Of a DNA stretch of 64,000 nt, positions 35,623-44,455 are shown one piece after another; within the stretch, counting starts at the first letter, position 1, and every line of letters begins with the position of its first letter. The position numbers and the translations under genes were made by a program. This stretch comes from Variovorax paradoxus (GTDB lineage: Bacteria > Pseudomonadota > Gammaproteobacteria > Burkholderiales > Burkholderiaceae_C): positions 1,240,001 through 1,304,000 of the forward strand of contig NZ_CP123990.1 in the NCBI RefSeq assembly GCF_029919115.1. The letters run 5' to 3'. The notes beneath the pieces were generated by a model that saw nothing but the letters and a program-made list of their open reading frames with translations, had not been told where the DNA came from and searched no databases.

Positions 35623-36597
35623 TTGAACGATGTATCGGTAGTAGCGCCCGCCGCTCACGCCTTTTTGCCGCCCAGCGCGGTCGTCCGCGAAGTGGGGCTG
35701 CGCGACGGCCTGCAGAGCATCGCGAGAACGCTGCCCACGGCGCAGAAGCTCGAGTGGATTCGCAACGCGCATGCCGCCGGGCAGCGCGAGATCGAAGTCG
35801 GCTCCTTCGTGCCCGCTCGCCTGCTGCCGCAACTGGCGGACACGGCCGAACTGCTGGCCTACGCGAAGACGCTGCCGGGGCTTTTCACTTCGGTGCTGGT
35901 GCCCAACCTGCGGGGCGCGGAACTCGCCATAGCGGGCGAAGCTGATCTCATGATGGTGCCGCTGTCGGCCAGCCATGCCCACAGCCTGGCCAACCTGCGC
36001 AAGACGCCCGACGAAGTGGTGGCCGAGGTCGCACGCATCCGCGCCGCGCGCGACGCCGCAGGCTCCAAGACGATGATCGAGGGCGGCGTGGGCACCGCCT
36101 TCGGCTGCACCATCCAGGGCCACGTGGATACTGAAGAGGTGCTGCGCCTGATGCAGGCGCTGCTCGACGCGGGCGCCGACCGGGTAAGCCTGGCGGACAC
36201 CGTCGGCTATGCCGATCCCGCCATGGTTCGCAGCCTGTTCGAGCGCGCGAAACGCATTGCGGGCGACCGCCTCTGGTGCGGCCACTTTCACGACACGCGC
36301 GGCCTCGGGCTTGCCAACGTGTATGCCACGCTGGAAGTCGGCATTTCCCGCTTCGACGCCTGCCTGGCCGGCATCGGCGGCTGCCCGCATGCGCCGGGCG
36401 CCAGCGGCAACGTCGACACCGAAGACCTCGTGTTCATGCTCGAAAGCATGGGCGTGCGCACCGGCGTCGATCTGCCGAAGCTGCTCGACCTGCGCGAGCG
36501 CGTGGCCGGCTGGCTCGAAGGCGAAACGCTGCAGGGCACGGTGTGGCGCGCCGGCTTTCCGAAGACCTTTGCGGCGGGCGCGGGAGTCGCGGCATGA
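35623..36597 (+). CDS. Hydroxymethylglutaryl-CoA lyase family enzyme
   Basis: 324-residue DRE-TIM barrel lyase. Motifs: REVGLRDGLQ near residue 20 (catalytic Arg and metal Asp), FGCTIQGHVDTEEV, metal ligands in GHFHDTRGLG and the catalytic Cys in GIGGCPHAPGASGN. It cleaves HMG-CoA to acetyl-CoA and acetoacetate, or a similar 3-hydroxyacyl-CoA such as citramalyl-CoA. Start is a TTG at 35623 with AAGGAG 7 bp upstream, a good reason to accept the rare codon. It overlaps the CoA-transferase by 4 bp, giving activation then cleavage. Confidence 0.88.
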   Translation: MNDVSVVAPAAHAFLPPSAVVREVGLRDGLQSIARTLPTAQKLEWIRNAHAAGQREIEVGSFVPARLLPQLADTAELLAYAKTLPGLFTSVLVPNLRGAELAIAGEADLMMVPLSASHAHSLANLRKTPDEVVAEVARIRAARDAAGSKTMIEGGVGTAFGCTIQGHVDTEEVLRLMQALLDAGADRVSLADTVGYADPAMVRSLFERAKRIAGDRLWCGHFHDTRGLGLANVYATLEVGISRFDACLAGIGGCPHAPGASGNVDTEDLVFMLESMGVRTGVDLPKLLDLRERVAGWLEGETLQGTVWRAGFPKTFAAGAGVAA

Positions 36598-37808
36598 ACG
36601 ACACCACGACGAAGCCCGAGGAAAAGCGCCTGCCGCTCACCGGCATTCGCGTGGTCGAGTTCACGCACATGGTCATGGGCCCGACCTGCGGCATGGTGCT
36701 GGCCGACCTGGGCGCGGAAGTCATCAAGGTCGAGCCCATCGAGGGCGACCGCACGCGGCAGCTGCTGGGCGCGGGCGCTGGCTTCTTCCCGATGTTCAAC
36801 CGCAACAAGAAGAGCATTGCGCTCGACTTGCGCCACCCGCAAGGGCTCGAGGCGGCACTGCGCCTGTGCGCCACGGCCGACGTGGTGGCGCAGAACTTCA
36901 GGCCCGGCACCATGGACAAGTACGGCCTTGGCTACGCTGCGCTCGGCAAGCTCAACCCGCGGCTGGTGTATGTGAACCACACCGGCTTTCTACCCGGGCC
37001 CTACGAGCACCGCACCGCGCTCGACGAGGTGGTGCAGATGATGGGCGGCTTGGCCTACATGACGGGCCGGCCCGGCGACCCGCTGCGCGCAGGCACCAGC
37101 GTGAACGACATCATGGGCGGCATGTTCGGCGCCATCGGCGCCATGGCCGCGCTGATGCAGCGCATACAGACCGGCAAGGGCCAGGAGGTGCAGTCCGCGC
37201 TGTTCGAGAACAACGTGTTCCTGGTCGGCCAGCACATGCTGCAGTACGCCATCACCGGCCAAGCCGCGGCGCCGATGCCCGAGCGCATCTCGGCCTGGGC
37301 GCTGTACGACGTGTTCACCGTGAAGGACGGCGAGCAGATCTTCCTGGCCGCGGTGAGCGACGCGCAATGGCGGGTGTTCTGCGATGCGCTCGGCTTCGAC
37401 GACCTGAAGGCCGACCCTGCGCTCCGCACCAACAACGACCGGGTTCGCGTGCGGCCGACGCTGCTCGCGGACTTGCGCGGCCGCCTGGCCGACCGGTCGG
37501 CCGCCGAGCTGTCGGCGATCTTCGAGGCGCGCGGCCTGCCTTTTGCGCCCATCGTGCGGCCAGAAGACCTCTACGAGGATCCGCACCTGAAGGCCACCGG
37601 CGGCCTCGCCGACATCCGCCTGCCCGACGGCGAGCGCGCAGGAGAAACCGCGCAGACCACGCTGTTCCCGATCACGCTGGGCGGCGAGCGACTGGGCGTG
37701 CGGCTCGATCCGCCGATGCTCGGTGAACACACGCGTGAGCTGTTGGCCGAACTCGGCTATGCCGAGGCGCAGGTGGCGGCCATGCAGGCCGAATTGGCCA
37801 TCGCCTGA
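36594..37808 (+). CDS. CaiB/BaiF family III CoA-transferase
   Basis: Moves CoA between organic acids. 404 residues with the family opening LPLTGIRVVEFTHMVMGP, LADLGAEVIKVEP, QNFRPGTMDKYGLGY and the interlocked-dimer fold. Start ATG at 36594 overlaps the lyase stop (ATGA). Together with the lyase and the Bug receptor it suggests import of a branched dicarboxylate (for example 3-hydroxy-3-methylglutarate or citramalate), activation by CoA transfer and cleavage. Substrate is inferred, not shown. Confidence 0.88.
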   Translation: MNDTTTKPEEKRLPLTGIRVVEFTHMVMGPTCGMVLADLGAEVIKVEPIEGDRTRQLLGAGAGFFPMFNRNKKSIALDLRHPQGLEAALRLCATADVVAQNFRPGTMDKYGLGYAALGKLNPRLVYVNHTGFLPGPYEHRTALDEVVQMMGGLAYMTGRPGDPLRAGTSVNDIMGGMFGAIGAMAALMQRIQTGKGQEVQSALFENNVFLVGQHMLQYAITGQAAAPMPERISAWALYDVFTVKDGEQIFLAAVSDAQWRVFCDALGFDDLKADPALRTNNDRVRVRPTLLADLRGRLADRSAAELSAIFEARGLPFAPIVRPEDLYEDPHLKATGGLADIRLPDGERAGETAQTTLFPITLGGERLGVRLDPPMLGEHTRELLAELGYAEAQVAAMQAELAIA

Positions 37809-37848
37809 GCGCGATTTTTCTTCGAAAACCATAAAGAGAGACAAGACC

Positions 37849-38835
37849 ATGCACACGATGCTTCCCCCGATGACCCGCCGCGCCGTACTGGGTTTTGGCG
37901 CTTCCGCCGCCGTACTGGCCGCGTGCCCCGCACTCGCGCAGGGCTCCGACAAGCCCATTCGCTTCATCCTGCCGATCAGTGCCGGTTCGGGCGTGGACGC
38001 CATCGCGCGCGCGGCATCGGTTGCGCTCGGCAAGGCCTTCGGCCAGCCGGTGGTGATAGAAAACCTGCCCGGTGCGGGCGGCATCACCGGCACTTCTGTG
38101 GTGGTCAAGGCCGCGCCCGACGGGCTCACGCTCGGCATGGTGTCGAACAACCACGTCATCAACCCGGCCGTGTACAAGAAGATGCCCTTCGACGCCATCG
38201 CGGACGTGACGCCGATCAGCATCGTGGGCGCGACGCCGCTGGTGCTGGTGGTCAACCCGAAGCTCCCCGCCAAGAATGTGAAGGAGCTGGTGGCACTGCT
38301 GCGCGCCAAGCCCGACACCTACAACTACGCTTCGTCGGGCAACGGCACAATCATCCACCTGGCCGGCGAGATGTTCATGGAAGAGGCCGGCGTGAAGGCG
38401 CGGCACATTCCCTACAAGGGCACCGGCCCGATGGTCACCGACATGATCGCGGGCCAGGTCGAGATGGGCGTGGTGGCATTGCCCGCGGTGCAGCCGCACC
38501 TCAAGAGCGGTGCGCTGCGGGCCATAGGCCTGTGCAGCGCGCAGCGCTCGCCGGCCACGCCCGACATGCCGACCATTGCGGAGCAAGGGCTACCCAACTA
38601 CGCCGTCGAAGGCTGGTTCGCGGTGATCGGCCCGCCCAAGATGCAGCCCGCCGACATCCAGCGCGTGCACGACGCAGTGGCCGCGGCCTTTACGAGCGCC
38701 GAGGTGCGCGACGCCATGGACAAGCAGGGCAATGTCATCAAGCCCACATCGCCCGAGCAGGCCGCGAGCTACTTCCGCAGCGAAGCCGCGCGCTATGCCG
38801 CGCTGGTGAAGAAGGCGAACGTCGTATTGGAATGA
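37849..38835 (+). CDS. Bug-family tripartite tricarboxylate transporter receptor
   Basis: 328 residues with a twin-arginine-like signal (TRRAVLGFGASAAVLAAC) cut near 31 (ALAQ), then KPIRFILPISAGSGVD and the family loop NLPGAGGITGTSVV. ATG at 37849; Met10 is an alternative start. It lies 40 bp after the CoA-transferase, so it is likely the receptor for that pathway's substrate. No TctAB subunits in the window. Confidence 0.88.
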   Translation: MHTMLPPMTRRAVLGFGASAAVLAACPALAQGSDKPIRFILPISAGSGVDAIARAASVALGKAFGQPVVIENLPGAGGITGTSVVVKAAPDGLTLGMVSNNHVINPAVYKKMPFDAIADVTPISIVGATPLVLVVNPKLPAKNVKELVALLRAKPDTYNYASSGNGTIIHLAGEMFMEEAGVKARHIPYKGTGPMVTDMIAGQVEMGVVALPAVQPHLKSGALRAIGLCSAQRSPATPDMPTIAEQGLPNYAVEGWFAVIGPPKMQPADIQRVHDAVAAAFTSAEVRDAMDKQGNVIKPTSPEQAASYFRSEAARYAALVKKANVVLE

Positions 38836-38844
38836 AGCGCGGGC

Positions 38845-39165
38845 TCAGGCCGGGCTCGTGATCTTGAGCCCGAGAATGCCCGCGACGATCAGGCCGACGC
38901 AGATGAGCCGCGCCGCGTTGGCGGGCTCATGGAACAGCACGATGCCCAAAATGACCGTGCCCACCGCGCCGATGCCGGTCCATACGGCATAGGCCGTGCC
39001 CACGGGCAGCGAGCGCATGGCCCAGCCCAGCAGCACCACGCTCAGCACCATCGAAAGGGCGGTGCCGATCGAAGGCCACAGCCGGGTAAATCCCTCGGTG
39101 TATTTAAGACCGATGGCCCAGCCCATTTCGAGCAGGCCCGCCACCAACAACACAACCCACGCCAT
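38845..39165 (-). CDS. gdx: Guanidinium exporter Gdx (SugE-like SMR protein)
   Basis: 106 residues, four membrane helices, with the SMR glutamate E13 in [18 protein letters not shown] and the Gdx-like [15 protein letters not shown] loop. Gdx proteins exchange guanidinium for protons as antiparallel dimers. An AAGGAG site precedes the ATG. It is 20 bp behind the HPP-CBS gene, so no room exists for a guanidine riboswitch; it is probably the last gene of a three-gene membrane-protein operon starting at 41675. Confidence 0.85.
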   Translation of the reverse strand: MAWVVLLVAGLLEMGWAIGLKYTEGFTRLWPSIGTALSMVLSVVLLGWAMRSLPVGTAYAVWTGIGAVGTVILGIVLFHEPANAARLICVGLIVAGILGLKITSPA

Positions 39166-39185
39166 GCACGCTCCTTGAGAAGGTT

Positions 39186-40435
39186 TCAGTTCCCGGGCCG
39201 TACGGCGCTGTAGAGCGCGCGCACGAAGTCCGACTGCGTGATCATGCCGGTGAGCCGCCTTTCGTGGTCGATGATGGGGATATGGTGGTGGCCGCCTTCG
39301 GAGAACAGCGGCACCAGGTCGACCACCGGGCGGTCTGCGCTGGCCACGCGCACCGTGGTGTCGAACAAGCCCGAAGTGGTCGGCCAGATCATGACGCGCC
39401 AGGGTGGCCGCCTTCGGAGAACAGCGGCACCAGGTCGACCACCGGGCGGTCTGCGCTGGCCACGCGCACCTGGCGCGTCATGATCTGGCCGACCACTTCG
39501 GGCTTGTTCGACACCACGGTGCGCGTGGCGCGGATCAGGTCGCGCAGCCGCCCCGCAATCCCTTCGTGATGTTCCAGGTCGAGCATGCGAAAGAAGTCGG
39601 CCTGCGTCACGATGCCCACCACGCGGCGCGTACGGTCGATAACGGGCAATGCCTTGATGCGGCGCTGGTTCATCAGCATCCACGCCTCCTGCAGCGGCGT
39701 GCCGAACTCCACCGACACCGGCTCGCGCGACATGATGTCGGCGCAGTGCAGGGTGCCGAGGCGCCGCTTGTACGACTCGAGCTCGGTCTGCTGGATGAGC
39801 GATTCGAGATCGTCGCGGCTGATGTCCAGCACCTGGTTGTAGCGGGCCAGCACCGCGTCGATGTCGGCCTGGCTGAAGCGCGCATCCGCCGATGGCGGCC
39901 GCACCACCTGCACGTGCGGATAGCGCCTGCCGGTGAACGTGTTGTAGGCCACGCCGGCCAGCACCAGCAGCAGCGAGTTCACAAGCGTGGGGAACAACGC
40001 CGCTGAAAAGTCGGTGGTGTGCGTCAGCACCGCGAGCAACGCCGCGGCGCCGCCCGGCGGGTGCAGGCTGCGCGTGGCAAACATCAGCCCGATGGCGGCG
40101 CCGACGGCCAACGCGGCAGCCCAGGCCGCGTCGGGTATCCAGTGGACGCAGGCAATGCCCACCACGGTCGACAGCGTATTGCCGACCATGACCGACCAGG
40201 GCTGTGCGAGCGGACTCGCGGGCACGGCAAACACCAGCACCGCGCTCGCGCCCATCGGCGCAATGAGCCAGATGCTGATGCCCGCTGCTTCGGCCATCCA
40301 TCGGCACAGCAGTGCGGTGATGACCAGGCCGATTGCGGCGCCGGCCACGGCGCGCATGCGCTCGCGAATGTCGACGGTGTTGCGGCCCGGCAGCCAGGCG
40401 CGCGCATGGGTGAGCAGGGCGGAAAGCTGCAGCAT
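39186..40435 (-). pseudogene. HPP-family membrane protein with CBS domains, frame broken by insertion
   Basis: HPP integral membrane protein (four helices, SLHPPGGAAALLA motif near residue 125) followed by a linker and two CBS domains ([39 protein letters not shown]). A 116-bp insertion at 39287-39402 shifts the frame inside the second CBS domain: translation from 40435 gives 348 residues ending SEGGHPGAS at 39389, while the true end ([20 protein letters not shown]) lies in another frame. Removing 116 bp gives one frame of 377 residues. The membrane part and first CBS domain could still be made. CBS domains usually bind adenine nucleotides. Confidence 0.85.
39287..39529. repeat. Direct-plus-inverted duplication (quasipalindrome) in the HPP-CBS gene
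   Basis: Bases 39287-39354 recur exactly at 39403-39470 (68 bp, offset 116). The stretch 39355-39402 is the reverse complement of 39471-39518. In the repaired sequence GCCACGCGCACC (39459-39470) and GGTGCGCGTGGC (39518-39529) form 12-bp inverted arms. This is the pattern left by fold-back template switching at a quasipalindrome: copy forward, jump, copy backward, return. Confidence 0.9.
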
Positions 40436-40439
40436 GGCG

Positions 40440-41675
40440 TCAGACCTCCGCCGCCACGCGGCGGCCGATTTCGGGCCACTGCCCGTGCAGCCACACCCAG
40501 GCGACGAGGCCGATGCCGAGCATCAGCATCGACGTGACCGCCAGTGCCAGCGTGGAATGCATGACCAGCGGCGCCACCACGCCGGCAACAATGCCGTTGG
40601 CAGTGGAGCCGATCACCGCCTGCAGCGACGAGGCCATGCCGCGCCGCTCCGGATGAAGGTCGAGCACCAGCAGCGTGACCACCGGCACCATCAGCGCCCA
40701 GCCGAAGGCGAACACCGCGAGCGGCCACAGGGCCCACGCAGCGTGCGCGGTGAACAGCCAATTGGCCGCAACGTTGACGAGCGAAGTCACCAGCATGATC
40801 AAAAAGCCGTCGCGGATCTGCCGCTTGGGCGCCACCTTGCCCGCCATGCGGCCGCTGGCCCAGGCGCCCGACATGATGCCGCCGATGGTCAGCAGGAAGA
40901 ACCAGAAGAACTGCGTCGGCGCCAGGGCGAGGTGGTCGCCCAGAAAGGCGGGCGCCGCCAGCACGTACAGGAACATGCCGTTGAACGGAACACCGCTTGC
41001 AAAGGCGAGCAGCAGAAAGCGCGGGTCGGAGCACAGGTCCCAGTAGCCGCGCATCAGGTGGCGCACCTGGAACGGCTGGCGCTGGCTCTGGTGCAGGGTT
41101 TCGGGCAGCAGCTTGTAGTTGGCCACGAACAGGATCACGCCGACCGCCACCAGGAACCAGAAGATCGCATGCCAGCCGGCATGCACGAAAAGAAAGCCGC
41201 CCACGATAGGCGCAATGGCCGGCGCCACGCCGAAGTAGATGGTCACCTGGCTCATGACCCGCTGCGCATCGGCCGGCGGGAACATGTCGCGGATGACCGC
41301 GCGCGAAACCACGATGCCCGCACCGGTCGACAGGCCCTGCAGCCCACGGAACAGCACCAACTGCGCAATGTTCTGCGACAGCGCGCAGCCCAGCGAGGCA
41401 ATGGTGAACACCGCAAGGCCCCACAGCACCACGGGCCGGCGGCCGAAGCTGTCCGACAGCGCGCCGTGGAACAGGTTCATGAACGCAAAGCCGAACAGGT
41501 AGGCCGAAAGTGTCTGCTGCATTTCGGCCGGCGTGGCGCCAATGGAGCGCGCAATGCCCGAGAAGGCCGGAATGTAGGTGTCGATGGAAAAGGGACCGAG
41601 CATGCCCAGCACGGCCAGCAGCACGGCGAGCGCCCAGCGCGGCGCCAGCCAGAGCTTTTCTGCATCGGGATTCAT
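40440..41675 (-). CDS. Bcr/CflA-family MFS drug exporter
   Basis: 411 residues, twelve membrane helices, MFS motif GALSDSFGRRPVVLWG and motif C-like FRGLQGLSTGAGIVVSRAVI (antiporter signature). Relatives export bicyclomycin, chloramphenicol or sulfonamides. The start at 41675 has GGAGC 8 bp upstream. It lies 4 bp before the HPP gene and begins 31 bp after the rpoD terminator, leaving little room for a promoter; read-through from rpoD is possible. Confidence 0.9.
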   Translation of the reverse strand: MNPDAEKLWLAPRWALAVLLAVLGMLGPFSIDTYIPAFSGIARSIGATPAEMQQTLSAYLFGFAFMNLFHGALSDSFGRRPVVLWGLAVFTIASLGCALSQNIAQLVLFRGLQGLSTGAGIVVSRAVIRDMFPPADAQRVMSQVTIYFGVAPAIAPIVGGFLFVHAGWHAIFWFLVAVGVILFVANYKLLPETLHQSQRQPFQVRHLMRGYWDLCSDPRFLLLAFASGVPFNGMFLYVLAAPAFLGDHLALAPTQFFWFFLLTIGGIMSGAWASGRMAGKVAPKRQIRDGFLIMLVTSLVNVAANWLFTAHAAWALWPLAVFAFGWALMVPVVTLLVLDLHPERRGMASSLQAVIGSTANGIVAGVVAPLVMHSTLALAVTSMLMLGIGLVAWVWLHGQWPEIGRRVAAEV

Positions 41676-41705
41676 GAGGTTTGCTCCATTTTTCTTATCC
41701 GAAGG

Positions 41706-41735
41706 CCAAAAAAGAAAGCGCCCTTGCGGGCGCCT
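41706..41735 (-). terminator. Intrinsic terminator of rpoD
   Basis: On the minus strand GGCGCCC-gcaa-GGGCGC is followed by TTTCTTTTTT. It lies 30 bp after the rpoD stop and before the Bcr/CflA gene. Confidence 0.85.
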
Positions 41736-41764
41736 CCTCGTCAGAGAAATACCGGGAGACCGGC

Positions 41765-44119
41765 TTAGAGCGTATCAATAAAGCTGCGCAGCTTGTCCGA
41801 ACGCGAAGGATGCTTGAGCTTGCGCAGGGCCTTGGCTTCGATCTGGCGGATGCGCTCGCGGGTTACGTCGAACTGCTTGCCGACTTCTTCCAGCGTGTGG
41901 TCCGTGCTCATTTCAATGCCGAAGCGCATGCGCAGCACCTTGGCTTCGCGCGGCGTGAGGCTGTCCAGGATGTCCTTGACCACGTCGCGCAGGCCCGCCT
42001 GCATTGCGGCCTCGATGGGGGCCGTGTTGCTGCTGTCCTCGATGAAGTCGCCCAGGTGCGAATCGTCGTCGTCGCCGATGGGGGTTTCCATCGAGATCGG
42101 CTCCTTCGCAATCTTCATGATCTTGCGGATCTTGTCTTCCGGGATCTCCATCTTCGCGGCCAAGATGCTGGCGTCCGGCTCGAAGCCGAACTCCTGCAGA
42201 TGCTGGCGCGAGATGCGGTTCATCTTGTTGATCGTCTCGATCATGTGCACCGGAATGCGGATGGTTCGAGCTTGATCCGCGATGGACCGGGTAATCGCCT
42301 GGCGGATCCACCACGTGGCGTAGGTCGAGAACTTGTAGCCGCGGCGGTATTCGAACTTGTCCACCGCCTTCATCAGGCCGATGTTGCCTTCCTGGATCAG
42401 GTCGAGGAACTGCAGGCCGCGGTTGGTGTACTTCTTGGCAATGGAGATCACGAGGCGCAGGTTGGCCTCGATCATTTCCTTCTTGGCGTCGCGCGAGGAC
42501 GATTCGCCCTCGTTCATGCGCTTGTTGATTTCCTTCAGCTGGGTGAGCGGCACCACCACGCGCGACTGGATGTCGGCGAGCTTTTGCTGCAGCTCTTGCA
42601 CCGGCGGAATATTGCGTGCGAGCACGGCGCTCCAGGGCTTGCCGGAGGCAGCCTGCTTCTCGACCCACTTCAGGTTGAGCAGGTTCGACGGCACGCGGTT
42701 GCCGTTCTTGTCGTAGCCGGAGAAGTCGCGAATGAACTCGTCCTGCGGAAAGCCGCACTTGTCCACGATGATGCGGCGCAGTTCGCGCTCCTTCTTGCGC
42801 ACGTCGTCCACCTGCGTGCGAACCAGGTCGCACAGCTTCTCGATGGTCTTGGCCGTGAAGCGGATGGTCATGAGCTCGTCCGACAGGGCCTGCTGGGCCT
42901 TCTGGTAGGCCGGCGTGCCGTAGCCTTCCTTGTCGTAGATCTTGTGGACCTTCTCGAACATGACGGCAATGCGGTCGAAACGCTCGAGCGCGTCGCGCTT
43001 GAGTTCTTCGAGCTTCTTGGTGAGGGCCTTGGAGCCGCCCTTGCCGTCGTCGTCGTCTTCCTCGTCGAACTCGTCGAAGTCTTCTTCGGCCACGTAGTCG
43101 TCGGCCTCGTTGGGGTTCGAGAAGCCGTCCACCACGGTGGAGATGACGACCTTGCCTTCACGGATGTCGGCGGCTAGGCGCAGGATTTCGGCGATGGTGG
43201 CGGGGGAGGCCGAAATGGCTTCCATCATGGCCATCAGGCCGCCTTCGATGCGCTTGGCGATTTCGATTTCGCCTTCGCGCGTCAAGAGCTCGACCGTGCC
43301 CATTTCGCGCATGTACATGCGCACGGGGTCGGTGGTGCGGCCGAATTCGCTGTCCACCGTGGAGAGCGCGGCTTCGGCTTCTTCTTCGGCTTCTTCCACC
43401 GTGGTGGCGGTGGGCGCGGTGTTGTTCAGCAGCAGGGTTTCGGCGTCGGGCGTTTGCTCGTACACCGCCACGCCCATGTCGTTGAGCATGGTGACCACGA
43501 CTTCCATGGTCTCGGCGTCGACCAGCTTGTCGGGCAGGTGGTCGGAGATTTCGCCGTGCGTGAGGTAGCCGCGGGTCTTGCCCAGCGTAATGAGGGTCTT
43601 CAGGCGCGAGCGGCGCTTGGCCAGGTCTTCCTCGGAGAGCACGGTCTCGTCGAGGCCGAATTCCTTCATCAAGGCGCGTTCCTTCGCCTTGCTGATCTTC
43701 ATGCGCAGCGGCTTGACCTTTTCTTCGGTCGTCGTCGCGGTTGCCGGTTCGTCGCCGACCAGATCCTCTTCGATATCCGACAGGTCGATGTCGCTCTCGG
43801 GCGCGTCATTTCCGGCCTTGGGCTTGCGGCCGCGCTTGGCACCGGTGGCGGGCGCGGCAGCGCCGGCGGCCTTGGGCGGGCGGCCGACTTTCTTGGCGGC
43901 AGGGGCGGCGGCAACCGTCTTGGCGGCGGCTTTTTTCGGATCGTCGATGGAGGTCGATTTCGTGGGCACGGTTTTCACTTTCGTTGCGGCTGCCGATTTG
44001 GACGCGGCGGCACCCGACTTAGTTGCCGGCATAACGCCAGCTTTCAACGGTTTTTCTGCGACAGACTTTGGGGCGACGCCTTTGGCGAGTGAAGGAGCAG
44101 GCTTCTTTGAACTGGGCAT
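41765..44119 (-). CDS. rpoD: RNA polymerase primary sigma factor RpoD
   Basis: Housekeeping sigma-70. 784 residues, longer than the about 613 of Escherichia coli. Residues 1-130 are an added Lys/Ala/Pro-rich head with AT-hook-like cores VGRPPK (78-83) and KRGRKPK (95-101), then an acidic patch. Region 1.1 follows near 165-240, an acidic insert ([14 protein letters not shown]) near 340, regions 2.1-2.4 ([32 protein letters not shown]), 3 and 4.2 ([20 protein letters not shown]). Downstream of dnaG, as in the macromolecular synthesis operon, with its own promoter in the gap. Confidence 0.97.
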   Translation of the reverse strand: MPSSKKPAPSLAKGVAPKSVAEKPLKAGVMPATKSGAAASKSAAATKVKTVPTKSTSIDDPKKAAAKTVAAAPAAKKVGRPPKAAGAAAPATGAKRGRKPKAGNDAPESDIDLSDIEEDLVGDEPATATTTEEKVKPLRMKISKAKERALMKEFGLDETVLSEEDLAKRRSRLKTLITLGKTRGYLTHGEISDHLPDKLVDAETMEVVVTMLNDMGVAVYEQTPDAETLLLNNTAPTATTVEEAEEEAEAALSTVDSEFGRTTDPVRMYMREMGTVELLTREGEIEIAKRIEGGLMAMMEAISASPATIAEILRLAADIREGKVVISTVVDGFSNPNEADDYVAEEDFDEFDEEDDDDGKGGSKALTKKLEELKRDALERFDRIAVMFEKVHKIYDKEGYGTPAYQKAQQALSDELMTIRFTAKTIEKLCDLVRTQVDDVRKKERELRRIIVDKCGFPQDEFIRDFSGYDKNGNRVPSNLLNLKWVEKQAASGKPWSAVLARNIPPVQELQQKLADIQSRVVVPLTQLKEINKRMNEGESSSRDAKKEMIEANLRLVISIAKKYTNRGLQFLDLIQEGNIGLMKAVDKFEYRRGYKFSTYATWWIRQAITRSIADQARTIRIPVHMIETINKMNRISRQHLQEFGFEPDASILAAKMEIPEDKIRKIMKIAKEPISMETPIGDDDDSHLGDFIEDSSNTAPIEAAMQAGLRDVVKDILDSLTPREAKVLRMRFGIEMSTDHTLEEVGKQFDVTRERIRQIEAKALRKLKHPSRSDKLRSFIDTL

Positions 44120-44455
44120 ACGACCTCGTTACAGCAAGATGGACCAAGCGAAATCACAGGCGCACCGCCACATGGGCAGCGCCGCCACAGCCCGTGCACA
44201 GGCACGGACGAGACACAAAGCCCGCGCACAGGCACGGACAGGACAAATGGGAAAGAGGAAGAAATTCCTCGTCAGGCAAGATGTCGGGCGAACATTTGGT
44301 GTGCAGTCCTTGCGGTTATTGACCCTTTCCGACGGATGTTTTCCGTTGGAGTGCGTTGCGCTAGGGGTCGGCCCGGAGGTGCTGCTGTCGCTCTTGCCTA
44401 ATTTCGCCAGTTGCGAAGCCTTACATTATAGCCTATTGCGCAAATTTCAAGCACT
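44120..44455 (-). other. 336-bp rpoD leader region
   Basis: No gene is seen here. It holds two copies of a 19-bp repeat, CCCGTGCACAGGCACGGAC at 44191-44209 and CCCGCGCACAGGCACGGAC at 44221-44239, 30 bp apart; the first contains perfect CCGTGC/GCACGG arms. A promoter-like TATAAT lies at the dnaG-proximal end, giving a leader of about 300 nt before the rpoD ATG. Confidence 0.7.
44425..44450 (-). promoter_or_regulatory. Candidate rpoD promoter
   Basis: On the minus strand a perfect TATAAT (44425-44430) lies 14 bp after TTGAAA (44445-44450). The spacer is shorter than the usual 17, so strength or exact -35 is uncertain. It starts 6 bp after the dnaG stop. Confidence 0.5.

Noticed and set aside
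39166..39185. Possible guanidine (ykkC-type) riboswitch before gdx
   Set aside because: Only 20 bp separate gdx from the preceding gene, too short for any riboswitch.
44191..44239. Start of a CRISPR-like array
   Set aside because: Only two copies, 30 bp apart with an 11-bp gap; no array and no cas genes.
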